Notes under the pieces: model-generated
What the model was told of the DNA's origin: nothing
The model's input: only the letters and a program-made list of their open reading frames with translations
Databases searched by the model: none
In this document: in pieces, positions 12,201 to 25,100 of the stretch
How positions within the stretch are numbered: the stretch's first letter is position 1
How the letters are laid out: each line of letters opens with the position of its first letter
NCBI GenBank assembly: GCA_032358165.1
Contig: JAALGY010000017.1
Location: 620,001-684,000 of the forward strand
Length of the DNA: 64,000 nt
Reading direction: 5' to 3'
Source of the DNA: Diplosphaera chodatii
Lineage: Eukaryota > Chlorophyta > Trebouxiophyceae > Prasiolales > Stichococcaceae
Program-made: the position numbers and the translations under genes

Positions 12201-14441
12201 CTGGAGCTGAAAACCCTCAAGTAACGATTGAATGAGCATCGACAGGTGGGGAGCGCATCCTGGAGTCGCTGGAGACCCGGCTGGCGTCGGGGTTTCGCCG
12301 CCTGGACTTCTCTGCGGAGTTGCACCCTGCCAATGTATGTGGCTTCATCACCTGCCAGCACGCATCTGACTCGACATCACCAAGGATGACCTGCCTGTCA
12401 GCACATCCGCAGGCCTGCTGTTGCAACCTGCAGTTGCGACAACAGGCAGCTGCCTGCAGGTGGAGCGGGTCATCAGCGAGGCGGACGGGTACCAGCCGCA
12501 CCTGGTGGCGCCCGAGATGGGGTACCGCCGCCTGCTGCAGTCCTGCCTCACCAAGTTCAAGGTGTTGCAAACATCTGCAGCAGCACCATACCGCGGCATG
12601 CCATCCTGGAGACACGGAATGTCAGCATTGGTGGAGAGCACGGTGCACCGTGCCGTTGCACACCCAAAGCACTTCTCACTGTAGCAGGGCTCAGATGAGC
12701 AAGCAAGGCATTGCCAACGAAGCTGGTTCTCATCTGTCTGTACAATCCTGCTTGTGCAAGTGCCTTTCTACCACTGTGATCGCGAATGGGTGGGACCATC
12801 ATGGCTCCATCCTTCTGCGCTTCAGCGTTGACGAAAGGCACAAGAGGCACTCGTTATGTGCATTAGCGCATGCATGTCAATGCACAGCGGCATCTCCTCC
12901 TGCTGTCATACAAGTGACTCCCTCATTCGGCGTACACTAGTGCTGTTCATGATTGGAGCATTTCTGCAACACAGGCCCCCGCTGAGGTGGCGGCGGAGGA
13001 GGTGCACGGCATCCTGCGCCAGGTGGTGGGCATGGTGCTGAACGGCTCCGCCTGCGAGGCCCTGCAGCGCTTCCCTGCCCTGCAACGCGAAATTGCCGGC
13101 ACCGCAGCCGGGGCGCTGGCCAGCATGCGCAGTGAGTACCATGCAGACCGTAATGTTGCATGAGAGGGTGTGAGGAAGAGTCACACTGCAGAAAGGCATT
13201 GGCAAGGCAAGCTGGGCGGTATTCGTGGGCTGCCCATGCCTTCCAAGTCGTGTGTAAAGCTTGAGCGCTCCTGTCTGTCAATGTGAGGCAGGCGCACATA
13301 TGAAGTTGAGGTATTGGCTGCTGTGTACAATCGTCCTAGGATGGAAGGAGCCTCTTGCGCTGCAACCTCCTTCCAGAAGCTTGGGATGGTGCACTCCAGC
13401 CAAGCAATGGCAACACATCCATGATATCGACCTTCCTGATAGGCTGCACCACCCGCATGAAGCTGTTCAAACAGGTGCCTTCGCTGAGGTTGCTGCACGC
13501 TGTGGGTCTGTGCAGGTGAGGCAGTGCAGCTGGTGGGCACCCTCGTGGGCATGGAGTGCTGCTACCTCACCGCCGAGGTGTTCCGCGACATCCTGCTGGC
13601 CGGCTCGCCCACTGCAGCTGCCACCGGACGGGTGCTGAACCTTGTGTCTGGGGCATGCTAGGACCACTGTGTGCACACGCTACACGCAGCCACCTCAATG
13701 ATAGGATGGTCTCTGCCGCCCAAGCTCAGAGCAGTTGAATGGATCACCAAGCTCTGCTGTGGGAATTGCAGCTGTGCACTGTTCTGCGCAGGACGCTCCT
13801 GTGCTGACACTGGATGGGCGTACCATCCTGGATGCCGCTGAAGACGGGCCGGAGGACGAGCGGCCAGTGCGGACCATTGCGGCCCACGCCTCGGCATACG
13901 TAGCGCATGTGCGCCGCCAGCTGCGCCACACGCTGCCCAAGGCCATCGTGCACTGCGAGGTATACCATTCTGGTGGGGGGCTCAAAGTTGTATGAGAACC
14001 TCCAAAATGATGACCACATTCTCAAGGAGGTAGCGTGCCCGACTCGAATCGTATTGTCGTGTGTGGACCCGAACAATCTGTCACGCCAGCACGTGCCCTG
14101 CTGCAGGTGCTGAAGGCGAAGCAGCACATGTTGGAAAAGCTGGAAGCGCGTGTTGCGGGCGCCCCCGATGAGGAGCTGTCGCGGCTGCTGGGCGAGAGCG
14201 AGGACGCAGCCAGGCGCCGCACAGCCATCACTGCCAGACTGCAGGTGCGCCAGCTGATGCATGCACCTCTACTGGGTGCCATGGTTGTGTGCGGAGTCTA
14301 CGATGGTCTTGATAGCCCATGACGGTCACTGTTGCTTGCATGAGGTACTAGATTGAAGCCATACTGTGATGATGTTTCAATTTCGTCACTGTGCAGGTGC
14401 TGAAGACAGCGCAGGCAGAGCTGATGGACGCAGCATACTAG
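9269..14441 (+). CDS. dynamin-related GTPase, DRP1-like (tandem copy B)
   Basis: Paralogue of the gene at 1695, same strand and nearly the same exon plan. Exons: 9269-9421, 9705-9768, 9987-10097, 10353-10487, 10703-10782, 10935-11043, 11260-11402, 11659-11816, 11986-12125, 12246-12334, 12460-12561, 12975-13131, 13516-13631, 13792-13959, 14107-14244, 14397-14441. The phase is consistent throughout, giving 635 residues. P-loop GGQSSGKSS (K55) is split by intron 1; G3 is DMPG 152-155; G4 is TKLD 221-224. The stalk motif [20 protein letters not shown] and the GED stretch PKAIVHCEV are retained, and no PH domain is seen. Exon lengths 135, 80, 109, 143, 158, 140, 89, 102 and 168 match copy A exactly. 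It differs by an extra intron after RGSG and by a shifted last intron. A catalytically competent GTPase is inferred. Confidence 0.94.
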
Positions 14442-14737
14442 GCTGTGCACTAGCACTCGACCACAAGCAGGCACAATTGGAGTGGTGCTGGTCAGGAGCA
14501 AGCCCTCATGGCTGTGTTGAGCAGCGTGCTGATGATTGGGAGCCTTTTCGTGAATGTACACCTGTATCATGCAGGTAGTGATCGCGACAGAGCTGCGTGC
14601 AGTACTGCGCCAGATGCAATGCAACTTGCTGGTGCCCACACTTTCACCACGCAGAGGCGTTCTGCACGGAGCAAAGGAGGTGAACACAGGGAGCTGACTG
14701 TCCAGCAGTGCACAGTTGCGCTCTAACGCGTGCCAAC
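14442..14737. other. convergent 3' intergenic region
   Basis: Lies between the stop of dynamin B (+) and the poly(A) signal of the histone deacetylase gene (-). Only 3' UTR sequence is expected. Confidence 0.5.
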
Positions 14738-14742
14738 TTACA
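14738..14742 (-). promoter_or_regulatory. TGTAA poly(A) signal, histone deacetylase
   Basis: Minus-strand TGTAA, 80 bases past the TGA at 14822. Confidence 0.6.
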
Positions 14743-14821
14743 CAAAACCACTAGCAGAAAACACCAGACTTCAGTGGGCACACTGCATCCCCAGTATGTG
14801 TGTATGCGCCTGCTGCCGCTA

Positions 14822-17800
14822 TCAGGCTGGCAGCTCGCCGTACTGGTCTTCCTCGCTCGCAAAGAACTCGTTGTCTCGCACCACCATGTGGTCCCGTGCA
14901 TACTGGCTCAGCCGCACATCCGGATCCCCTTCCTCATCTATGTCGTACTCGGGGATGTATGCCGGCGGCGGCACCTGCTTCATCTGGACGCCTGCACCAC
15001 ATCGGTGACTGGATTGGAAAGGCATCCTAAAGTGGGCAGGTTTCACATCCGATGTAGTAGCGCCTTGACACTGCACCCTCGCCGAATACCCCTCTCACAA
15101 CCCATCGATATTGCTCACCTGGCGCAAACGACAGCTGGCGCAGATTCTCCAGCACCGTCTTGCGGATGTGCTCAATGTCGGCCTTCTGGTTCAGGTTGTC
15201 CATCGACTTCTGCAGCCGCACCTGAGCATAGTGCAGGAACCACAGTCAGCGCCGTGTCAGTCTAGTGCTTGCGCCACAGCAAAATTCACATCGTAGCCCG
15301 ATGTTTCTCAAGGTTGCCGTCAAACCTGCACCACATGCAGCAATGGTGCATGTAACCATGAAGCCACTTGTGCTTAGTGGCTTGCTGACGCATTACACCT
15401 TATTTCCAAGGCCCGACACAGGAATGGGGATGATGCAGCGCGAGACGCTCACATTCAGCCGGTGGTCGGGCGCAAAGTAGTCGTAGTACTCGTGGGTGAT
15501 GTGGGAGTGCGGGATCTCGTCCGGCAGCCCCTCATCTTCGTCCACCAGGACGGCCGTCTCATACGTCCAGCACCGCGCCACGTTGTTCTTGGTGTACCCT
15601 CCACCTACAGACGATGTCAGGCTGTCATGCATAGTACGTCTGCAGATCAGTGACCACAGGGATGGGATGCTTCACAGCAGGGTTGAGGCGCTGTGGCAGG
15701 AGCGCACTGACCCCCAGTCACGAGCAGCGGCACGTTGAAGCCCTTCATGAAGCGGACCGCCTCGGCGTGGCCGGCGATCGACAGGTTGAAGCACCCCAGC
15801 CGGTCGTTGGCCAGCGAGTCAGCGCCTGCGGTGCAAGTGGCAGAAGCTGTTTGACATGCAAGGGAACCTGGCAATGGGACCCAGTAGGCCCATGAAACAT
15901 CATGGACTAAAGTTTTCCCTGCAGTTGCCGGTTGTCAGCACTGTCATTGGCACTTGCAGACTGGGCACCCTGATCCGGAGCTAGGTGCACCTGTCAGGTT
16001 TGAGATGTGACTCTCATTGGGCATGAATGAAAGCAGTGGCAAGCAAGTGCACATCCACGAGTGCGCACCGCACTGCAGCACCACGGCGCCCGGCGCGAAG
16101 GTGTCCATGATGCCCTGCATGATGGGCTTGAACAGGCGGTGGAACGTCGCATCGTCCGTCCCATCCCGCAGCGGCACATTCACGCTGTAGTACTTGCCGT
16201 GCTTCTGCAGGGTGGTGGAGGATCATCCTGCTTGTTGACCTGGTCTGCACTTACATGATATGGCACACCATTGCAATGCTGCATGCGCGCCCAGCACGCC
16301 GAGACTGTGGCGTAAGGGGCGGCACCTCGGCAGCACGACCTGAGGCGCAAGGCCATCAGGCGGTGTTCCGCATCTGATGTCCTGCACCGCACCTCGCCAA
16401 CGTCCTTCAGGTCGCCGGTGCCCGGGAAGAAGAAGTCCCCGAACTTGTGGAAGCTGACCGTCAGCACCCTGCAGGACACCTTGCCATGTGTGCTTCTGGA
16501 TCGACTCGCATGCATTTGCATCAGGAGGCAGTGCTTGGTACAGGAGTGGCCCAAGGTCAGAGAGGGGCTGGCGCCATTGTGGCACTGTGTAGCGCAATGC
16601 ACGAGTTCCCAGGCCAAGGGATCACAGCCTTCTGGACCGCACCCCACAGCTTGTGGCACTGCGGAAGAGCGTCATCATGCTGCTGCACCTTGAGGGCAGG
16701 CCCACCTGTCGGTGAGGTAGAAGGCCTCCTCCACGCCGTCGCCGTGGTGCACGTCGATGTCGATGTACAGGACCCGCGCGTGCACCTTCAGCAGCTCCAG
16801 GATGCCCAGCACCAGGTCGTTCACATAGCAGAAGCCGCTGGCCTGCAACTCCATGCCAAAGCTGTGGTCAGTGTGACAGACGTACATCCCTGGCTGAAAC
16901 CATATGCCTGCACGATGGTTATGGCAGCTTTCAACAGGAGCGCAGGGGTGCTGGGTACATATCAGGGCATGGCACTCAGCGTCTCTTCTTCTTGATCGTG
17001 AGCTGCTCCCCACACAATTACACAAGACACAGCAGCCCCAGCGCAGCATGACGAGGGCTTGGTTGTGGGATACTGCAGCGGCTGCACACCCACCTCGGAC
17101 TTTTTGGCGTGGTGCAGGCCGCCGGCCCAGTTGATGGCGATGTCCGCCAGCCCGTCGTTCAGCTTCACCGCAGCGTCCACCGACCCACCTACACAAACCC
17201 TTAGTTTCAGCATGGAGCTGGCCGCGACCCAATGCGGTCAGCGGACAAGTTGCGGTTTCAGACGGACAGCTTGAGCAGGCTGGGTGTGCACACAAGGGGG
17301 TCACCGGCGGTGATGCGGCAGAAGTCGAAGAGGTGGGGGAACACGGGGCAGTCCTCGCCCAGGTTGAAGCGCACCAGCTGCGCGTGGTGCGCCTGGGCCA
17401 TTGAAGGAATCCAGCACGTCAGACTGCTGTGTGATGTTCGGTATCGGAAGACACCAGGCACGTGCGGTGGCAGTACCTGGGTGCACGCAGGCAGGGGTCG
17501 TGTGGTGGCGGACACATCACCGAAGGCACGGAGAAGACACGGTAAAGCAAGAAGGAAAGCGAAAGGCAACGGCAAAGCAAGGGCACCTCCTGCTCCTCGG
17601 GGGAGATGCGCTGCAGGAACTCCAGGTACTCGGGGCTGTGGAACTGCGCCAGCTCCACCAGGTAGCTGCGCCGCGGCCGCTGCAGGGGTGGGGCAAGTCG
17701 TGATGGGTCAGCCGGCGGCTGCGTTTCTCAGGCTGTGAGCGGGTGTGCAGTTCTCTCCTCATAAAACACACTGGCCACAAGGTGCGATGGGCATATGGCA

Positions 17801-18257
17801 TGCTGAACACGTGCTGCGCTCTCAGCCCAAGCTGCTCCTGTGCGACACCATCTTGTCACCATAGCACAGCACACGGCGCCATGGCAGCAAGTTCATGGCG
17901 AGTCAGGGAGCTCACATAGACCTCCATCTTCTCATGCAGCCCGTAGCCCAGCACCAGCGAGTGCGTCATGCTGAGGCGGTGCGGCTTCATGGGATGGTTG
18001 GGGCCGTAGTACATCGACCCCACCTCGCCTGCAGGGGGTTAGTGACAGTCCCTCCCTCTTCAGGTTGACAGGAGGAGGAGACTCATGGCCTGTGGTGAGT
18101 GGCCCACTAACGGCAACCCAGAGGGTTGCTGCCCAGGACTTGTGACTGCCCTGCGACATGGAAGTTTTCACCAAAGTCCACGGCGAGATAGCGCTGCACA
18201 AGGTCGCCACACGCGCTCACTGTCATAGAAGTAGGCGACTCTGTCCTTCCGGGTCAT
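14822..18257 (-). CDS. class I (RPD3-type) histone deacetylase
   Basis: Zinc-dependent lysine deacetylase acting on histones in nuclear co-repressor complexes. Twelve exons on the minus strand: 18257-18221, 18028-17916, 17679-17587, 17392-17305, 17188-17094, 16842-16706, 16468-16393, 16204-16069, 15825-15712, 15604-15453, 15221-15119, 14991-14822. They join in phase to 437 residues, normal for class I. The start [12 protein letters not shown] leads into [12 protein letters not shown]. Active-site residues are present: HH 136-137 in [10 protein letters not shown], zinc ligands D172 and H174 in [12 protein letters not shown]261 in QCGADS, and Y300 in GGGGYT. NVGEDCPVF appears as NLGEDCPVF. The C-terminal tail is acidic ([10 protein letters not shown]). 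It is divergent from the SANT gene at 19152. An active enzyme is inferred. Confidence 0.96.
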
Positions 18258-19151
18258 GGCTGCCCCGCGTCGGCGCCGCACCGCTGCACCCCCCGCTGCA
18301 GTTGCAGCAGCCGCCAAACCCTTCTGCGGCTCTACTAGCGGCCTGCACCAGGCTGCTGCCAGCGCTGCCGCAGCAGTCTGCCAGCTGTGCTGATGAATGC
18401 TGCAGCCTTGCAAGGTCGCCGCATCCTAACGCGCCGGCAGCCGCTGCCGCATGACTCGTTGTGCTTTCACCAGGCTGACCAGGGAGCTCACACAAACATT
18501 GGGGCTGTGTCAAGTGCGCTCATGCTAAGCCCTTCATGCCTGGGCAGGGTCCCGATGCTCAGCGCAGCGCTCAGGGGCACAAGGCTTCACCCCCTCGCTT
18601 GGGTTGCAGCAGCTGCAAGAAGTTCTTTGTCAGGCTGAGCTGATCAGAGCGGTCAACTCGTGGATCAAGACGGCCTGGTGACCTGCATCATTGCCCAGAC
18701 ACAGGCCTGATGTCCATGTGCGATGGCAACCTGGGCGAACGCGATGGGTTTGATGCACCTAGAGAAGTGTCAATGTCAACCTGACTTGCACACGTGTGCT
18801 CCTGTCCAAATGCTGTCCAATCCAAGCACGTTACGTCGCAACAACATGCGCATTGCGTTTCCTGTCGTGCACATGTCCAGGGCTGCCCGTACAGGGTGCA
18901 GATGTAGGAAGCTGCTTGAGGCTTCCGTTCAAAGTACTGAAGCACTGCTGTAAAGTCCAAGCCATATTTGACACTCAGGAAAGCTTGCCAGGGCACGTGC
19001 TGCGTCCAGTAGGCACAGCGCAACACCTCAGAGACGAAGTCGGAAGTCATCGCTGTGTGTACGATGCAGTGTACCGCATCTAGGCGCCCGCTTCTGCGCA
19101 CGAAATGAGGCCAGTGTGACGGGCCATCAGGGCCTGAGGCCAGGCCCAGAT
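18258..19151. promoter_or_regulatory. shared divergent promoter region, deacetylase / SANT gene
   Basis: 894 bases separate the start codon of the deacetylase (-) from that of the SANT co-repressor-like gene (+). No coding exon was convincing here; the longest frame is an unconvincing minus-strand run over 18688-19101. Promoters of both genes must lie within it or overlap it, so shared control is possible. No specific motif was assigned. Confidence 0.5.
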
Positions 19152-22100
19152 ATGGCGGACAGGCCCCCTGGCCACTGGGGAGGTCAGGTACGACACGAAC
19201 ATCACATCTGTATGGTCTGCTCTGTCATATGAGCCTCCTTGCCTGGAGAAAGGTGCTCTTGCCAGAGTGGATGTCTCGCTGCTAAACCCGCCAACCGTGC
19301 AGTCCGCCCACGGTCTTCAGATCTGCCCACAGGCCAGGGGAGGGGAGCCTCGTTCTCGCTTCCACCGTGGAGGCCGTGGCTTTGACAAGGTGGGCTCTTT
19401 TCTTCTTTTTTTGCCGGTCAGGGTGCTGTTCACGTGACCCACTCATCGCTGTTCATTGCTTCGAACGCGGCGCCAAGATGCCTTGTCCACCATCCACAGG
19501 ATATCAGCGCTGGGCCTGGGGCGCGAGGCTGGGCCGGCAGCGCCGATGAGCCGCCGATCGAGCGGCCGTATCAGCCCCACTTCAGACCCCGGTCGCCTCC
19601 CGACGCTGGGCCGCCGCCGGGCTTCAGCGTGCCGCCGGGCTTCGGCGCCCAATACAGTGGTGGTTTCGATGCCGATGGCAAGGCGCCCGGCTTCCACGGC
19701 AGGCCAGGATCAGGTCGACACGCAGGTGTGAATCAAAGCGGATGTCTCGCCTGCACATCGCCAACCTTGCAGCTGGCCTAGTCGGAGCCATCTTGATGTG
19801 TCCTTCACGATTCAGTGACTGATCCTGATGGTTTGCTGGCAAACATGTGCTGGGTCCTTGAACGTGATGCTGGTTACCAAGTAGGAGCGGCACCAGTGAT
19901 GCCTGTTCCGGTGGCAAGCTCGTTATACTGCGGCATCACAGCACGGCGTTCGCGCCGTTGGTACAGGATTTGGCCCCGAGCGCACCCGCACCTTCCCGGG
20001 CCCGGACGAGCGCGAGGGCTTTGGCGGTGCCGGCCCCGCTGCAGGGTGGCCCCGGGGCGCCCGCCATGACGAACAGCTGCCGCCGCCGCCCCTCCGGCGG
20101 CGCAGCGGCGGCAGGAGCCACGCGGACGACGGCGCAGCTCCCGCAGGCTTCGAGCTGCCGGGTCCACCGCCAGCGGCAGGCCCAGATGGCGGCGGCGGAA
20201 GCGGGAAGCGGTCCTCCCGCCGCAGCAACCGCGAGCGCAGCCGGGGGCTGGGCAGGTCGTCGGCATCGGAGCGCGACGCGCCGAGGCCGGAGCCTGGCGC
20301 CCCCCGCGATGCGCCGTCGCTGCTGCCGCCGCCGCCGCCCCGCCGCAGCTCCCCAGGTTGGTGTGCCGTCAAGCAGCGGCCGGAATCAGCATGTGCTCGC
20401 AGGGCTTGGCGGCAGGCACGGGCAACATCAGCCGGCCGATAGTTGCTGGGATGACATGGCAATCTGTCAGCTGGCTGTCGTTGTGACCGTCTTGACGCTT
20501 CTGCGCAGTTGCCGCCGCCGGCCGCCTGCCGCCATCGTCTGAGCAGGCGCCCGCTGTGGGCCGCACATCGCTAGAGCCCGGGCAGCTGCCGCTCTCACCA
20601 GCCGCCCGCACGCCTGGCCCCCACGCAGCGCCTGCAGCAGCCGTCAAGGCCGAGCCGGCACAGGATGCAGCGCCGCTGCTGGGCGCGCTTCCGCCGGGGT
20701 TTGCCGCGGGCAGCGGCCGTGGCACCAGCCCCGACCGGCTGTCGTCAGATGCTGATTTGACGGCGGATGCGCAGGGGGCAGACGGCAGCAGTGCCCCCAA
20801 GCGGCGGCGTCTGGGCTGGGGCCAGGGTCTTGCACGGCTCCGCGGCAGCCCTGACACCGTCCAGCGTAAGCCCAAGCCTGACGGACTGGAGGCAGGTGCC
20901 ACAGGCAGCGGTGCTGCAGATGCAGGAGCTGGTGATGAGGAGCCTCATACACAGCCGCAGCTGCTGGACCACGGCAGCGCAGGCGGCGTTGCAGCTCCGC
21001 AGCCAATGCAGAACGGGCATGCGGAGCCCCTTCAGCCGCCGGCAGCAGCGGCGGATCCTGAGCAGCCACAGACGCCCAGGCCGCCGCTAACTTCGAAGCT
21101 GGAGCTTATGTGCACCATGGAGAAGGTAGGCAGAGAACAATCTTAGTGCAGCAGATGCATCCACTGCAAGAGGTGGCTTTATGCTGTCACACGAGGTACA
21201 TACCCTCTACCTGCCCTTCGCTATGGAGGGTTTTGTGTGCTCTGGCAAGTGCTCTCGACGATCGTGACATCGTCAGGCCGCACACCGACAGTGTCACGAT
21301 CGCAGGTGGATGCCGATCTGTCACACATCGAGGCCGAGCTGGCGGCGCTGGCGCTGCAGAAGCGGAAGGCGGAAGCCGCAGCGTCCACAGCCGCTGCTGT
21401 CGCCGCACAGCATGCAGGTCAGCTGCAGAAACATTGCCGTGCTCTACGAGACACTGCACTATCGGCTTCAGGTGGCCAACATGCAGGCTGGCGTCACAGC
21501 ACTGGCGCAGATGGCTGCTTTTGCAACCTGTTCCTCTACAAAGTTGCAGCTTGTCCGGTGCCGCCGCTGCCGCCGCGTCCGCTTCCCGCTTCCCCGCCGG
21601 CGCCCGCGCGTTCCGAGGAGGTGGAGCTGTCGACGGAGGGTTTGGTGGCGGGACTCTCAGCGCTGGCGGCGCAGGACGGCGGGTTCCCCGGCGACATGCA
21701 CACCCCGGCGGACCCGGCGCCCATCGCATCGTCGCCCCCGGAAGAAGTTACACCCCTGCGCAAGCGGCTCCTGCAGCGCCACAGAGTGTCCTCCGGCAGC
21801 AACGCCTCGCCGGCGGCAGCGGCCGCAGTGACAGCCGACGAGGTGATGGCTGATGCGGCCGAGCCGCCGGCGGCGGATGCGGTGGGTGCGGGTAGTGCTG
21901 GCGGCCCTGCAGCGGCAGGGGTCGATGACGACGAGCTGGCGTTCGCTGCCGAGCTGCTGGCGCTGCCGGAGATGACCGAGGTGGGGCTGCCTGGCTGCTT
22001 GCATGACTGGTGCACAGTGCAGCAGGTCCAGCGGGTCGATGCAAGTGCCACGCAGGCGGTCAGCAGGGTCACATGTTGCTCACAGCTGGCTGTGTCGCTG

Positions 22101-25100
22101 CTGCCTCTGTCCTCTATTTGCACAGCCGTGGTTTTGTGATGTTACCCTGTCCCGGTCTCATTCTCAGGTGCGGCAGGAGCAGCTGGACGAGACGGCGGCG
22201 GTGCTGCGGGGCCGCGTCGGCGACCGCAAGGCCTGGGTGTCCGCGGTGCTGGCCGCCAACTGGGGCGCGGCCGCCCGGGCGCGGGCCGCGCTGCACGCTG
22301 CGCTGCCGGACGCCCTGCGCGGCCGTGCCGACCCCGACGCCGCCCTGTACGCGGAGCCCCAGGTGCTTCCTTGGTGTGGGCCTGCGGATGTGATGCCAAT
22401 GATGTGCATTGGCTCAGGACATCGTTCTCGTCCTGTGGCACACGCTGGGTTGCCTGGGCTTGCTACCAACGTTGACCTGCAGCTCCTGCAACATCACATT
22501 GCATACGGCGTGCCTGGCTGCCACGTGCTCGCTTTTACAAGCATCAGACGCCGTCAGTAGGAGTACTCCAGCCACATAGTTATTGTATGGGCCGGCAGCG
22601 CCTGCTGTACCTGAAGCCTGACAGCCGGCTGCATCAACTGCAGGACCTGGAGCGTTTCCACGCCAACATCGCGAGCCACGCCGCCAAGGAGCCGGCGCTG
22701 CGTGCTGCGCTGGCCGCGCGGCGGGCCGCTGCACGGCGCGCCAACTGGGAGCTGGGCCTGGAGTATAAGTGGCGCTTCGAGCGGCTGCGGCAGCGGGTGG
22801 ACGGTGAGCAGAGCTGTGTTGTGCTGAGTGTGACACTAGGGTTTAGGACAAGGAGTGTCCCCCGCCCTGGAGTACAAGTGGCGCTTCGAGCGGCTGCGTC
22901 AGCGGGTGGACGGTGAGCATGGTCTCAACAGCTCGCGCATTTGTGGAGGGGGTGCCGAACATCTGATTGGCGCTCGCGCAGCATGCGGTCCGCAGGCTGC
23001 CACCAGCCCTGTCGGCAGACCTCCAATAAGACCCCTACTCTGGAAGGTGCTGTGCAGCCTGTCTCTGGTCGTTGCAACTCTACGAGCAGGACAAGTGACC
23101 ACCCAGATGACATTTTCTACATTCTGAACAATGCACAGCCGCCAAGCGGGCGGCGATCGCGGCGCGCGGCGGCCTGTTCCGCACCAGCAGCAGCCGCTCG
23201 GGCCTGGGCTTCGGCGGCGCGGGCTGGGCGCGCTCCCACTACGAGGAGGCCCAGATGCTGCAGCGGCTGCAGGCGCTCGAGCGCATGCGCACCATGTGCC
23301 AGGTGCGGTACAGCCTGGCAGGTAGCTGCAAGGCTCGTCGGTTCTCTACGCTGCTTGCATGGATGGTGATGGACCTGCCAGCTGTCTTGGCTCGTGCCTG
23401 TCCTGGCACCCCTGGTGCAGTTGGACTCGAGAACTCTGTAGATCCATGCCTTGAAATGTCAGTGACCCCTTCTATCACCCCTTGTTTTGGTATGACAGAA
23501 GCTCTGAACATGTGCGAAAGTGTCCCTTTCGCTTGATTGGGGATGCATGCTGGCCTGCAGTGCCCGGCGATGCAGGCGGACGCGCGGGAGCGGGCGGCGC
23601 GGCGCTTCGTGTGCCGCAACGCGCTGGTGCCCGACCCGGTGGCGGCCCTGGAGCAGGAGCGGGGCACCGCCGCCTGGACGCCCGCCGAGCGCCGCATCTT
23701 CCTCGACAAGTTCCTGCAGTTCCCCAAGGTGCGTGTGCTTTCTCGCTGTGTGCCTTGCAGCGTGGGTGAGCCTAGTGCTGTAGCCCTCGGGCTGCAGTGC
23801 CCTGCACCAGAAAAAAAGGTGGGCCCCCACCGCGCCTCCAGATAGTCAAGACGGCCCTGCGTGCCTTCGTAGATGGCTGTTCATATCAAACTGGCATCTC
23901 AGTCTGACACATCGCAAGGGATGTGCAAACTCGCCGTGAGAAGCAGAGCAGTGCTGGACCACAACGAACATAGCATATCAGCGACCGGCTGGTCGAACCA
24001 CATCAAAACTCACATATGTCATGTCGACTGCGCAGGACTTTGTGCGCATTGCTGCGCACCTGGACCGGCGGACCCCCGGCGACTGCGTGCAGTTCTACTA
24101 CCGCACCCAGAAGCTGGACGAGTTCGCGGCCGTGCGGCGCAAGCTGCAGCTGCGCAAGCGCCGCATGCAGGTGCGGAATGCTGTGATGATTTGCCAAGAT
24201 CAAAAAGTTACATCATGAGGCGCGCTTCTTCAGTCGCCATCAAACTCGTTTTACTGGCGCCAGGCACAGGGGCTGTGCTGTGCATGGGATCAGCCGCAAT
24301 GGCGCCCACATCTGCTTACACTGCATCTAGGCCACAGGCGCCCGCCTGACCGCCTCTGAGTTCACTCTCTTAAGTAATTCTCTATCTGTAGATCTTGAAG
24401 TATGTGTCCTGCCTCGCAGACGGAGTCGCGGGCGCGGCTGCCGGCGTACCTGGGCGCCAACTGGGGGGCGGCCCCCGCCGCGCGCCTGGCGATGCCCGCG
24501 CAGGCCGCCGCCGCCCCCGCCGCAGCAGGTGGACAACACGCCCTCTGTATAGAATGGCAACATGTGAGCTGCTGCTGGGTGGCCGCCGGCTTTGGCCAGG
24601 CCAGGGCGGCTACGGCAGCGGCAAACCTCAGGGAGGCCAAGTCGTGCACGGGAGCGCTACGCGGGTCCCACTCTGGGAGCCACTGCTGTCGTTTTATATG
24701 CACCGGCCGGCAGCGCCCGGGCTTCACAGGCTTCCGGCCAAACACGAGCCCTGAGCCGTCGTCCCACTGCGCAGGCCGCGCGGATGCCGCGCCCCGAGCC
24801 GCGCACAGGGCGGCCGGCAACCGGGGGGCCGCGCTGCCGCCCGCGGCCATGGGGCTGGCCGGAGGCCCCGGAGCACCCGCCAAGGGCGCACGCTCCTTCC
24901 AGCAGCCCAGCCGCCGGCTGCAGCCGGGGCTCCCAGGCGGTGCGGCGGCGCCATACGGCGATGCAGCGGCCGGCTACCAGCAGGCCATGCTGGTGAGCGG
25001 CGTGTGATGTGGCTTTTGCCGTGAGCTTGTGTTCTGGCAGTTAAGTTGCATGCGGTTGCGTCTTGAGCGTGAGTGGCTGTGGTGGTCCGGTCCACGGGTA

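Noticed and set aside
18688..19101. 137-codon minus-strand frame in the deacetylase/SANT promoter
   Set aside because: No splice context, no domain, Cys- and Thr-rich; treated as chance.
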